NCBI RefSeq assembly: GCF_029960785.1
Contig: NZ_JASBQE010000095.1
Location: forward strand, 1 to 45,475
Origin: Polyangium sp. 15x6
GTDB taxonomy: Bacteria > Myxococcota_A > Polyangia > Polyangiales > Polyangiaceae
Length of the DNA stretch: 45,475 nucleotides
Direction: 5' to 3'
In this document: positions 16,401 through 24,419 of the stretch, one piece after another
Layout: each line of letters starts with the position of its first letter
Position numbering within the stretch: position 1 is the first letter of the stretch
Position numbers and translations under genes: made by a program
Notes under the pieces: model-generated
What the model was told of the DNA's origin: nothing
The model's database searches: none
What the model saw: only the letters and a program-made list of their open reading frames with translations

Positions 16401-16426
16401 GACAGGTCAGTATCGCTTGATAGAGT
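16399..16426 (+). promoter_or_regulatory. Candidate sigma-70-type promoter of rho
   Basis: A consensus TTGACA (16399-16404), 16-base spacer and TAGAGT (16421-16426). It leaves a leader of about 200 bases before the rho ATG; long leaders are the rule for rho in other bacteria, where they serve autoregulation. This is the best promoter match in the window. Confidence 0.55.
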
Positions 16427-16629
16427 CCCCGCCCGCCGAGCACCGCGCTCGGCCGCGCCCCCTCACTGGGGACGCCTCGTCACAGTCCGTCGAACCGCCC
16501 TTCCCAGGGGCGGGCAATCCACGAGAGCCGGCCCAAGGGCCGACTCGAAGCTCGACCTTCCCACAACCCTACCGACCTCGGGGAACGCGCCGTCTTCCGG
16601 CCGACGCCCCTCCGTGGAGTTTTCGATCG

Positions 16630-17877
16630 ATGCACCTGCGTGAACTGAAGCAGAAATCGATGGCCGATCTGGTGCAGATGGCCAAGGGCCTCAACATCGA
16701 AGGAGCCGCGGGCCTGCGCAAGCAGGAGCTCATCTTCGCGCTCCTCCAGGCCCTGGCTGCCCAGGATCAGCCTGTGTACGGCGAGGGCGTGCTCGAGTGC
16801 CTGCCCGACGGTTTCGGCTTCCTGCGGGCGCCCGACTACAACTACCTGCCGGGTCCGGACGACATCTACGTCTCCCCGTCGCAGATCCGGCGCTTCAACC
16901 TGCGCACGGGCGACGCGGTGAGCGGCCCGATCCGGCCCCCGAAGGAGCGCGAGGCGTACTTCGCCCTGCTCAAGGTCGACAAGATCAACGGCGTCTCGCC
17001 CGAGGTCGCGCGCGACAAGATCCTCTTCGACAACCTCACGCCGCTCTACCCGCAGCAGAAGTTCAACATCGAGAACGGCACGAAGGGCTTCTCGACGCGC
17101 ATCATCGACATGCTCTGCCCGATCGGGAAGGGCCAGCGCTGTCTGATCGTCTCGCCGCCCCGCGCCGGCAAGACGGTGCTGCTCCAGAACATCGCCAACG
17201 CGATCAGCACGAACCACCCGGAGACCACGCTCATCGTGCTGCTCATCGACGAGCGGCCCGAAGAGGTCACGGACATGCAGCGCAACATCAAGGGCGAGGT
17301 CATCAGCTCGACCTTCGATGAGCCCGCGACGCGTCACGTCCAGGTCGCCGAGATGGTCATCGAGAAGGCCAAGCGCCTCGTCGAGCAGAAGCACGACGTG
17401 GTCATCCTGCTCGACTCGATCACGCGCCTCGCCCGCGCCTACAACACCGTCGTCCCCCCGAGCGGCAAGATCCTCTCCGGCGGCGTCGACTCGAACGCGC
17501 TGCACAAGCCGAAGCGCTTCTTCGGCGCGGCCCGCTCCATCGAGGAGGGCGGCTCGCTCACGATCATCGCGACCGCGCTCGTCGACACGGGCTCGCGCAT
17601 GGACGAGGTGATCTTCGAGGAGTTCAAGGGCACGGGCAACAGCGAGATCCACCTCGACCGCAAGCTCATGGAGAAGCGGATCTTCCCCTGCCTCGACATC
17701 AACAAGAGCGCGACGCGCAAGGAAGAGCTGCTCCTGCCCGAGTGGATCCTCCAGCGCGTGTGGCTGCTCCGCGGCCTGCTGCACCCGCTCAACGTCATCG
17801 ACTCCATGGAATTCCTGCTCGACAAGGTGAGCCGCACCGAGACGAACCAGGAGTTCCTCGAGTCGATGAATCAATAA
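16630..17877 (+). CDS. rho: Transcription termination factor Rho
   Basis: A 415-residue RNA-dependent helicase/ATPase, normal length. The start at ATG 16630 gives [20 protein letters not shown], the usual Rho N-terminal helix. The cold-shock-like primary RNA-binding domain spans about 50-115 ([18 protein letters not shown]). The P-loop is SPPRAGKT at 175-182 (most Rho proteins have APPKAGKT), followed by [12 protein letters not shown] with catalytic Glu208. The Q-loop region ([20 protein letters not shown]) and the closing [15 protein letters not shown] are present. No insertion in the N-terminal domain, unlike some actinobacterial Rho. Confidence 0.98.
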   Translation: MHLRELKQKSMADLVQMAKGLNIEGAAGLRKQELIFALLQALAAQDQPVYGEGVLECLPDGFGFLRAPDYNYLPGPDDIYVSPSQIRRFNLRTGDAVSGPIRPPKEREAYFALLKVDKINGVSPEVARDKILFDNLTPLYPQQKFNIENGTKGFSTRIIDMLCPIGKGQRCLIVSPPRAGKTVLLQNIANAISTNHPETTLIVLLIDERPEEVTDMQRNIKGEVISSTFDEPATRHVQVAEMVIEKAKRLVEQKHDVVILLDSITRLARAYNTVVPPSGKILSGGVDSNALHKPKRFFGAARSIEEGGSLTIIATALVDTGSRMDEVIFEEFKGTGNSEIHLDRKLMEKRIFPCLDINKSATRKEELLLPEWILQRVWLLRGLLHPLNVIDSMEFLLDKVSRTETNQEFLESMNQ

Positions 17878-17881
17878 ACGA

Positions 17882-17918
17882 TGGGGGCTCCGTTCCGCTT
17901 CGCGGAACTCTGCCCCCA
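17882..17918. terminator. Hairpin after rho
   Basis: TGGGGGC (17882-17888) pairs with GCCCCCA (17912-17918), and inside it GTTCCGC (17892-17898) pairs with GCGGAAC (17902-17908), with 3x3 internal loops and a TTC loop. It begins five bases after the rho stop. No T-tract follows on the plus strand, so termination would need help, possibly from Rho itself. The type resembles the dispersed GC hairpins at the window end. Confidence 0.55.
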
Positions 17919-17967
17919 AACCCCCGCCGCCCCCGCGGCCATGCCTGAGGGGCCCTCGAACTGGGGG

Positions 17968-18008
17968 CCCCCTTCCCTTTCCCCTCCCCTGCCCCTACCG
18001 ATCCCCCG
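17968..18008 (+). promoter_or_regulatory. C-rich, G-poor tract, rut-like
   Basis: Almost 40 bases of C and T with only two G residues and a few A, immediately after the rho hairpin. C-rich, G-poor unstructured RNA is what Rho binds. On the rho transcript this would be a natural Rho loading site. Prediction from composition only. Confidence 0.4.
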
Positions 18009-18080
18009 GGCAAACGTCGGATCCATCGCGATTTTGCGGGAGCGCTGTAGCGCCGGCCGGAGGCGTGTTAGCGTCGACTG

Positions 18081-20213
18081 GTGACCGGTAAGGCGGACCG
18101 CCTGCGAGAGCTCACGGCCCGGGTCGAGGAGCTCGAGGCCAGGCTCGAACGCTCCGAGAAGACCGTCAGCGCGCTGCGCGACGTGGGGCTCGCGCTCGGC
18201 TCCACCCTCGACCTCGATCAGCTCCTCGAGCTCATCCTCGGCAAGATCACGGAGCTGCTCGAAGCCGACCGGGCCACGCTGTACCTGCTCGACGAGCAAC
18301 GAAAGATGCTGCTCTCGCGGGTGATCCTCGGCGGCGAGGTCCGCTCGATCGAGCTGCCCGTGGGCGAAGGCATCGCCGGCCACGTCGCCAAGCACGGCAA
18401 GATCGCACGCGTCAAGGACGCCTACCGAGACAAACGCTTCCAGCGCACGTGGGACGAGCTCACGGGCTACCGGACGCGCTCGATCCTCGCCGCGCCGATG
18501 CGCAACCACGTGGGCCGCACGATCGGCGTCGTGCAGGTGCTGAACAAGCACGGCGGCAAGGGCGAGTTCTCGCAGTACGACGAGGAGCTGCTCTCGGCGC
18601 TCGCCACGCAGGCGGCCATCTCCATCGACAACTCGCGCCTGTTCCTCTCGGTCATCCAGAAGAACATGCAGCTCGTCGAGACGAAGGAGCAGCTCGAGCA
18701 CCGCGTCGCCGATCTGAAGCTTCTGTTCGAGCTCGAAACGGCGATGAGCGGGGCCTCGTCGCTCGAAGAGCTGAGCCGCGCGGTCATCGCCGAGGCCTCG
18801 AAGGCGTGCGAGGCGCGCGCCGGTGGTCTGCTCGTCGACGAGGGCGAGGCCGGCGTGTTCTTGTACTTCTGCGACGCGTCGGCGCCGGGCGTCTCGGTGC
18901 GCGACGTCGACGTGAAGCGACTGCCCGTCAAGCGCGGCGAAGGCCTGCTCGGCTGGGCCATGACGCACAACGAGTCGGTCCACCTCGGCCCGAAAGATCC
19001 GCCGGTCGGGCCGATCGTCGAGGCCGCGCTCACGCACATGCATCCGTCGCTCGATCTGGAGATCGAGAGCGCCATCGTCGTGCCGCTCGAAGGCGAGGAG
19101 GACACGTCGCTCGGCGCGCTCGGGCTCTACAACGCTAAGAACGCGCTCGGCTTCACGCAGGACGATCGCTCGCTCTTGCGGCTCGTGTCGGCGAACGCGT
19201 CGACCGCGGTGCGCCTCTTCCGCTCGCGCACCGAGCGCGAGAAGAGCGAGCGACTCACGGCGATCGGGCGGCTGCTCTCGGGCGTGATGCACGACATGCG
19301 CACGCCGCTCACGGTGATCAGCGGCTACGTGCAGCTCATGGCGACCGCGGGCGAGCCCTCGGTGCGCGCCGAGCACGCGCGGCTCATCCTGAAGCAGTTC
19401 GACGCCATCAGCGCGATGCAGCGCGAGCTTCTGGAGTTTGCCCGCGGCGAGCGCAGCATCCTCGTGCGCAAGGTCTACCTGACGAAGTTCTTCGGCGACC
19501 TCGAGAAGCAGCTCCAGCTCGACCTCGCAGGCAACCGCGTCACGATCGTGATGGAGCTCGACGACCGCGGCACCGCGCGCTTCGACGAGACGAAGATGAC
19601 GCGCGTCGTGCACAACCTCGTGCGCAACGCGGTCGAGGCGATGGAGCCGCACGGCGGCGGCAAGGTGGTGCTGCGCGCGCTGCGGCAGGGCTCGGACTTC
19701 GTGCTCAGCGTCTCCGACACGGGGCGCGGGATTCCGCCGGAGATCCGCGAGCGGTTGTTCCACTCGTTCGTCACGAGCGGCAAGCGCGGCGGCACGGGCC
19801 TCGGCCTCGCGATCGTCAAGAAGATCGTCGACGAGCACGGAGGCTCGATCGAGGTGGAGTCGTCCGAGCGCGGAACGACGTTCACGATCCGGATCCCGCA
19901 GGAGACGCCGATGATGGCGACGATCGCGCCGCCGGCCCCGACCGCGTCTCCCGCGTCGCCGCACATCCCGCGGCCATCGAGCGCGCGTGTCGACGAGGCA
20001 ACGGGCTTGCCGCTCGTGCATGCGACGAGCCCCACGTCGGCCTCCGCGGCCGCGACGACGGCGCGCTCACCGCAAGCGCCGGCGGCCGAGGAGCCCGAGG
20101 CCGATCGATCGGCCAAGACGGCGCGAGCGAGCCAGCCCGGCGAGGAAGGACCACCGAGCCGACGCAGCGGCCGCGCGAGCACCCCGGGACAACCCGCGGG
20201 ACGAACGGGGTAG
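18081..20213 (+). CDS. Soluble sensor histidine kinase, GAF-GAF-HisKA-HATPase
   Basis: A 710-residue protein starting at GTG 18081. Residues 1-30 are a likely coiled coil, followed by GAF 1 (about 38-190, DVGLALGSTLDLDQLLELIL through IGVVQVLNK) and GAF 2 (about 215-385). The phosphoacceptor is His404 in GVMHDMRTPL. The ATPase domain has the N-box HNLVRNAVEAME (about 511-522), G1 box DTGRGIP (546-552) and G2 box GTGLGLAI (571-578). From 611 to 710 there is a Pro/Ala/Ser-rich tail without a fold. No transmembrane segment, so it senses a cytosolic signal. No response regulator gene is present in the window. The next gene, for an Fe-S protein, starts 46 bases later, suggesting a shared transcript. 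Confidence 0.93.
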   Translation: MTGKADRLRELTARVEELEARLERSEKTVSALRDVGLALGSTLDLDQLLELILGKITELLEADRATLYLLDEQRKMLLSRVILGGEVRSIELPVGEGIAGHVAKHGKIARVKDAYRDKRFQRTWDELTGYRTRSILAAPMRNHVGRTIGVVQVLNKHGGKGEFSQYDEELLSALATQAAISIDNSRLFLSVIQKNMQLVETKEQLEHRVADLKLLFELETAMSGASSLEELSRAVIAEASKACEARAGGLLVDEGEAGVFLYFCDASAPGVSVRDVDVKRLPVKRGEGLLGWAMTHNESVHLGPKDPPVGPIVEAALTHMHPSLDLEIESAIVVPLEGEEDTSLGALGLYNAKNALGFTQDDRSLLRLVSANASTAVRLFRSRTEREKSERLTAIGRLLSGVMHDMRTPLTVISGYVQLMATAGEPSVRAEHARLILKQFDAISAMQRELLEFARGERSILVRKVYLTKFFGDLEKQLQLDLAGNRVTIVMELDDRGTARFDETKMTRVVHNLVRNAVEAMEPHGGGKVVLRALRQGSDFVLSVSDTGRGIPPEIRERLFHSFVTSGKRGGTGLGLAIVKKIVDEHGGSIEVESSERGTTFTIRIPQETPMMATIAPPAPTASPASPHIPRPSSARVDEATGLPLVHATSPTSASAAATTARSPQAPAAEEPEADRSAKTARASQPGEEGPPSRRSGRASTPGQPAGRTG

Positions 20214-20259
20214 CCGCGGATCCCTTGCGCGCATCGCCTCGGGAGCAGAGACTCCGGAG

Positions 20260-21357
20260 GTGCTCCGCCTGCCCATCGTCGCCACGCACAAACGCGCGCT
20301 CGAGACGTGCGTGTACTGCCCGAAGCTCTGCCGCGCCGCGTGCCCCGTCTCGAACGCGGAGGCGAGCGAGACGGTGACGCCGTGGGGCAAGATGAGCCTC
20401 ACCTACTTCGCGGGCCGCGGCGACGTGCCCGTCGAGGCCGAGCACACCGCGCCGGCGTGGGCCTGCACGGGCTGCCACGCATGCCGCGAGAAGTGCGACC
20501 ACAGGAACGAGCCCGCGACGGTGCTCGTCGAGTCGCGCGCGGACTTTTTCGCGCGCGGCGCCGCGCCGAAGGCAGCCATGGACGTGGTGATGCGGACGCA
20601 AGAGCGCGACGGCGAGACGGCCGCGGCGCTTGATGCGATCGAGGGCGAAACGAAGAGGCACGGGCACGTCGCGGCCGGCGTGCTCGTCGGATGCTCGTAC
20701 GCTCGGAAAAACCCGTCTGTCGCGAAGGACGCGCTCGCCGTCGCGGCGAAGCTCGTCGGCGGCCCGGTGCGCGCCATTCGAAGCTGCTGCGGCCTTCCCT
20801 CGCTCCACGCGGGTGACCGGGAAGGCTTCCGTGTGTCCGCCGAGCGCCTCGCCGCCGAGGTCTCCGAGGTCCCGCGCCTCCTCGTCGTGGACCCGGGCTG
20901 CGCGCGCGCCACGATGGTCGAGCACGCCCGTGTCGGCGTCACCATGCCCCGCGAACCCGAGCTCCTCCTCGACCTCGCGCACGCCGCGCAGGACCGCCTC
21001 CGCGTGCTGCCCGAGCTCGCGGGCACGACCGTGCGGTGGCATTCGCCGTGTCAGCTCGGCCGCGGGCTCGGCCGGTACGACGAGCCGCGCGCGCTGCTCG
21101 CGAAGATGTCCGGCAAGGAGCCCGCGACCTTCCAGCGCGACCGTGAGCACGGCGAGTGCAGCGGCGCGGGCGCGCTCTTGCCCGTGACGCGGCCGCGCAC
21201 GAGCGAGGCCATCGCGGACGCGCGCATCGCCGAGCACAAGGCGCGGGGCGGAGGCCTGCTCGTGACGGCGTGCGGGTCGAGCCTGCGGCGCTTCCGGAGC
21301 CGCGGCGAAGCGGCCGAGGACCTCGTCAGCCTGCTCGCGCGGGCGCTCGCTCCCTGA
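20260..21357 (+). CDS. Fe-S oxidoreductase, GlcF/HdrD-like with CCG-type motifs
   Basis: About 365 residues. I chose GTG 20260 because it places the first cluster motif near the N-terminus; there is no ATG and longer starts lie within the kinase gene. Two [4Fe-4S] motifs are present: C17-x2-C20-x3-C24-x3-C28-P and C69-x2-C72-x2-C75-x3-C79. The C-terminal part has cysteine motifs resembling CCG domains (SCCGLPSLHAGD, DPGCARATM, HSPCQLGRGLG, ECSGAGALLP). Proteins of this kind carry electrons for glycolate, lactate or heterodisulfide enzymes. No catalytic flavoprotein partner is nearby. It lies between two histidine kinase genes, 12 bases before the second, so a redox-signalling role is possible but unproven. 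Confidence 0.85.
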   Translation: MLRLPIVATHKRALETCVYCPKLCRAACPVSNAEASETVTPWGKMSLTYFAGRGDVPVEAEHTAPAWACTGCHACREKCDHRNEPATVLVESRADFFARGAAPKAAMDVVMRTQERDGETAAALDAIEGETKRHGHVAAGVLVGCSYARKNPSVAKDALAVAAKLVGGPVRAIRSCCGLPSLHAGDREGFRVSAERLAAEVSEVPRLLVVDPGCARATMVEHARVGVTMPREPELLLDLAHAAQDRLRVLPELAGTTVRWHSPCQLGRGLGRYDEPRALLAKMSGKEPATFQRDREHGECSGAGALLPVTRPRTSEAIADARIAEHKARGGGLLVTACGSSLRRFRSRGEAAEDLVSLLARALAP

Positions 21358-21369
21358 GTCCTCGCGCGC

Positions 21370-22932
21370 ATGTCGACCCCGAAGGTTCCTCGCCGAAGGC
21401 GAACCGTCTCGAGCAGGCTGCTCGCGAGTTACGTGCTCGTGCTCGCGGCCTTCGCGCTCACCGTGACCTGGAGCTTTCGCGCGCTCCGCGACACGTCGCA
21501 AGGCGCGGAGCTCCTCCGCAGCGGATACGCGCCGCTCCTGCTCCGCGTGGGCGAGGCCCTCGCCGCGCAGAACGTCTTCAACGCGCAGCTCAACCACATC
21601 ACGGCCGCGAAAAACCCTGGCGACGTGCGCGAGTGGATCGAGACCGCGCGCCGCACGCGCCCGCTCACGTTCGCGCACGTGCGTGAAGCCGCCGAGAAAG
21701 GGCTCGTCGACGAGGATCCTTCCGTCGCGAAGTTCCAGGACGAGATCGTGCACGAGGCCGCGGCCATCGAAAAACTCCTCGTCGCGGACCCCGAGCGGTT
21801 CGGGCAGCTCTTCCAGGCGCTCGCGGTGAGCGACCGCGAAGCCGCGGAGCGGGCGCGCGACGAGCTGCTCAAGCGCGAGGCCGAGGGCGCGCAGCGCCTC
21901 CGCGCCATCAAGCTGCGCGTCGAGGAGCGGATGGAGAGCCTCACGGCCGAGGCGAAGCGGCGCGAGGCCCGGTCCATTCAGCTCCTCGTCGGCCTCTTCG
22001 TGCTCACGCTGCTCGTCGGCGTGGTGATCTCCATCTACGCGCGCCGCGTGCTCGCGCCGCTCACGGCCGTCACCGAGCGCGCGAAGGCCGTCGCCCAGGG
22101 CGACCTCACGCCGCGCGAGGTCATGGCCACGAACGACGAGATCGGCGAGCTCGCGACCACGTTCGAGGGCATGGTCGCCGCCATCCAGCGCGCCCGCAGC
22201 GAGCTCGTCAACGCCGAGCGCCTCGCCGCCATCGGCAAGATGGCCGCGCACGTCACGCACGAGATTCGCAACCCGCTCTCGTCGATCGGCCTCAACCTCG
22301 AGCTGCTCGAAGAGGAGGTCGCCACGTCGGACAACAAGGAGGCCTCGCAGCTCGTCGTCGCCATCAAGGCCGAGGTGGAGCGGCTCTCGCGCATCGCCGA
22401 GCAGTACCTCAGCATCTCGCGCAGGCCTCGCCCGCGGCTCGAACGCGAGCGCGTCGAGGACCTCGCGGTCGAGCTCATGGCCTTCGTGCGGCCCGAGCTC
22501 GACCGCGGCGGCGTGGCGAGCCGCGTGGACGCCGACGACGATCTGCCCGACGCGCGCCTCGACGAATCGCAGTTCCGTCAGGCGCTCCTGAACCTCGTGC
22601 GCAACGCGCGCGAGGCCATGGCGAAAGGCGGCGAGCTCGTCGTGTCGATCCGCAAGGCCGAGGACGACGGCATCGACCTCGCGGTCGACGACACGGGCTC
22701 GGGCGTGCCCGAGGAGCTACGCGCGTCGATCTTCGATCCCTTCTTCACCACGAAGCAACGCGGCACGGGCCTCGGCCTCGCGGTCACGCGCGACATCGTG
22801 GAGGCGCACGGCGGGACGATCCGCTGCCTCGGCCGCGAGGGCGGCGGCACGCGCTTTCTGATTCACCTGCCGGCCGCGGGCGCCTCGGAGCCGAGCTCGA
22901 AGGTCGTCGACGACGACGAGCTTTTGGCCTAG
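21370..22932 (+). CDS. Membrane sensor histidine kinase with HAMP domain
   Basis: A 520-residue protein. TM1 is at about 18-36, an extracytoplasmic helical sensor at about 37-200 (predicted coiled, without cysteines), and TM2 at about 203-223. HAMP spans about 225-278 (RVLAPLTAVTERAKAVAQGD). The phosphoacceptor is His297 in HVTHEIRNPLSS. The ATPase domain carries LLNLVRNAREAM, DTGSGVPEE and GTGLGLAV. The sensor region resembles four-helix-bundle chemoreceptor-like input domains. It follows the Fe-S gene by 12 bases and converges with the small membrane protein gene, only ten bases away. No cognate regulator in the window. Confidence 0.94.
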   Translation: MSTPKVPRRRRTVSSRLLASYVLVLAAFALTVTWSFRALRDTSQGAELLRSGYAPLLLRVGEALAAQNVFNAQLNHITAAKNPGDVREWIETARRTRPLTFAHVREAAEKGLVDEDPSVAKFQDEIVHEAAAIEKLLVADPERFGQLFQALAVSDREAAERARDELLKREAEGAQRLRAIKLRVEERMESLTAEAKRREARSIQLLVGLFVLTLLVGVVISIYARRVLAPLTAVTERAKAVAQGDLTPREVMATNDEIGELATTFEGMVAAIQRARSELVNAERLAAIGKMAAHVTHEIRNPLSSIGLNLELLEEEVATSDNKEASQLVVAIKAEVERLSRIAEQYLSISRRPRPRLERERVEDLAVELMAFVRPELDRGGVASRVDADDDLPDARLDESQFRQALLNLVRNAREAMAKGGELVVSIRKAEDDGIDLAVDDTGSGVPEELRASIFDPFFTTKQRGTGLGLAVTRDIVEAHGGTIRCLGREGGGTRFLIHLPAAGASEPSSKVVDDDELLA

Positions 22933-22942
22933 GGCGCGCCCA

Positions 22943-23419
22943 TCAGGGCAGCGCGCCGCCGCCCCACGGAATGAGCACGAGGAACACGAACGCGACGAGC
23001 ACCAGCATGAGCACGCTGGTCACGAGGTACGTCGAGCGCGGCGAGCGCGACGTGCTCCATCCGTCGCCGTAAAACTTCCCTCGCGAGCGCGTGCGCAGCT
23101 TCTTCTGCACGCCTCCGAGCAGGCTCGGCGCCACCGCGCCCGGCGGCGGACGCAGCGCGCGCCGCAGGAGCTCGCGCACCTCGACCTCGTCGAGCGGCGC
23201 TTCGTCCTCGGCCTCGTCGCGCTTCTTCGCCGCGCGTTTCTCGTCCGCGCCCGGCGCCTCGTCCTTCGCTTCGGCCTTCTCTTCGGCGTCGAGCCAGCGC
23301 TCTGCTTCGGCCGCGAGGCGCTCGGCCTCTTCGCCCGTGACGTCGCCCTCCGTGCCGAGCAGATCCTGATCGTCGGCCGGCGCGCCCGCCTCTGGCTTTC
23401 GCTTCGCGTCGCCGCTCAT
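22943..23419 (-). CDS. Small single-pass membrane protein, candidate anti-sigma partner
   Basis: A 158-residue protein. The ATG at 23419 overlaps the stop of the ECF sigma gene by four bases (ATGA), so translation is coupled. Residues 1-75 are highly charged, rich in Glu, Ala, Lys and Asp (EEAERLAAEAERWLDAEEKAEAK), and predicted helical. Residues about 80-110 form a conserved-looking block with LRRALRPPPGAVAPSLLGGVQKKLR, and a transmembrane helix spans about 128-152 close to the C-terminus. There is no HxxxCxxC zinc motif of the ZAS anti-sigma family. Position argues for control of the sigma factor, but the family is not recognised. Function inferred. Confidence 0.8.
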   Translation of the reverse strand: MSGDAKRKPEAGAPADDQDLLGTEGDVTGEEAERLAAEAERWLDAEEKAEAKDEAPGADEKRAAKKRDEAEDEAPLDEVEVRELLRRALRPPPGAVAPSLLGGVQKKLRTRSRGKFYGDGWSTSRSPRSTYLVTSVLMLVLVAFVFLVLIPWGGGALP

Positions 23420-24042
23420 GCCTTCTTCTCGCTCCTCAGCTTGTCGCCGAGCGCCTTCTCGACCAGGGCGCGAAGCTGCGCGCGGGCGCGGAAAATGCGG
23501 CTCTTCACCGTGCCTTCCGGCAAGCCCGTCACCTCCGCGATCTCGTCGTAGGACATGTCCTCCACGTCGCGCAGGATCAAGACCTCGCGGAAGTCCGCGT
23601 CGACTTGCTCGATCGCGCGCCTGACGATGCGCTCGAGCTGCATGCCCTCCAGGATCTCGTCCGGACGGTTGATCGCCCCGCTCACCGTGACGCCCTTGCC
23701 GCCGTCGCCCGTCACGCGATCGGCGATCTCGTGGACGTCCTCCTGCTCGCCCACCTTGCGCCGCGACAGGTACTTCGCCTTGTTCTTGCAGAGGTTCACG
23801 GCGATCCGGAAGATCCACGTGGAGAGCTTCGACTCTCCGCGGAACTGATCGATCGCCTTGAAGACCTGGACGAACACCTCTTGCGCGAGGTCCTCGGCCT
23901 CGTCGCGTCGCCCGATCATCCGGAACACGAGCGCGAACACGCGTCGCTCGTAGGCGACGACGAGCTCGTTGAAGGCCGACTCGTCACGCGCCACGAGACG
24001 CGCGACGAACCTGGCCTCCTCGGTCTCGTCGTCGCTCGTCAC
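23416..24042 (-). CDS. ECF RNA polymerase sigma factor (RpoE-like)
   Basis: A 208-residue group IV sigma factor. The start is GTG 24042, preceded by GAGGAG 13 bases upstream on the minus strand. Sigma region 2 (about 20-90) contains FRMIGRRDEAEDLAQEVFVQVFKAID and the -10-binding STWIFRIAVNLCKN helix. Region 4 (about 140-195) contains the REVLILRDVEDMSYDEIAEVTGLPEGTVKSRIFRARAQLR-type helix-turn-helix (listed in parts). A linker of about 30 residues containing a Gly-rich DRVTGDGGKGV stretch joins them. It lies 52 bases downstream of tRNA-Gln on the same strand and overlaps the small membrane protein gene. It resembles RpoE1-type sigmas of myxobacteria; target genes unknown. Confidence 0.94.
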   Translation of the reverse strand: MTSDDETEEARFVARLVARDESAFNELVVAYERRVFALVFRMIGRRDEAEDLAQEVFVQVFKAIDQFRGESKLSTWIFRIAVNLCKNKAKYLSRRKVGEQEDVHEIADRVTGDGGKGVTVSGAINRPDEILEGMQLERIVRRAIEQVDADFREVLILRDVEDMSYDEIAEVTGLPEGTVKSRIFRARAQLRALVEKALGDKLRSEKKA

Positions 24043-24094
24043 GCCCGGCTGCTCCTCGCAGCTACGGTAAACGCCCTCGGTCGGGGGACGCTAG

Positions 24095-24168
24095 TGGTTC
24101 CGGCGCATGGATTCGAACCATGATTAGGGGATTCAAAGTCCCCCGTCCTGCCCTTAGACGACGCCGGA
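24095..24168 (-). tRNA. tRNA-Gln, anticodon TTG
   Basis: Read on the minus strand, the gene folds into a full cloverleaf. The seven-pair acceptor stem is TCCGGCG with CGCCGGA. The anticodon stem GGGGA/TCCCC holds the loop CTTTGAA, with anticodon TTG (Gln, codons CAA/CAG). The T stem CATGG/CCATG holds loop TTCGAAT, and the four-base variable loop is TAAT. The U1-A72 pair is usual for tRNA-Gln. The 3' CCA is encoded in the genome (24095-24097 on the plus strand reads TGG). The ECF sigma gene starts 52 bases further on. Confidence 0.97.
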
Positions 24169-24247
24169 GCGGGCCCCGGGCGTGCCCGGAGCTCGAGAGG
24201 GCCGGGACGATAGCGCGACTCTCCCCGCTTGGCACGTGCCGAGGAGA

Positions 24248-24419
24248 CGGTCGCTGCCGGCCGCGGGAGGAGGCCGACCGACTTCGACGACGGTCGACCC
24301 CCAGCGAAACAGAGCCGTGACCAACCTCGCCGGCGGTCGACCCCCAGCGCAGGAGGGTCGCGCTCGTCTTCGGGGACGGTCGCTACCGCCGAACGCCCCG
24401 TCGCGACCGCCTCTGACCC
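24248..24419. repeat. Degenerate tandem repeat, 43-bp period, four units
   Basis: The hexamer CGGTCG starts at 24248, 24291, 24334 and 24377, exactly 43 bases apart each time. Units 2 and 3 share the 16-mer CGGTCGACCCCCAGCG; units 1 and 4 share CGGTCGCT-x-CCG. Outside these cores the units have diverged. The array lies between tRNA-Gln and the 3' end of the GYF-domain gene; the last unit runs into that gene's coding end. No coding role is evident. Confidence 0.6.

Noticed and set aside
16279-16629. Upstream in-frame extension of rho to 16252
   Set aside because: The extension has no Rho homology, covers the predicted promoter and leader, and overlaps the acylphosphatase start on the other strand.
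24231-24240. GGCACGTGCC palindrome as a second parS site
   Set aside because: Only the central CACGTG agrees with parS; the flanking bases differ. Other CACGTG occurrences (for example near 16252, 31443 and 36683) fail for the same reason.
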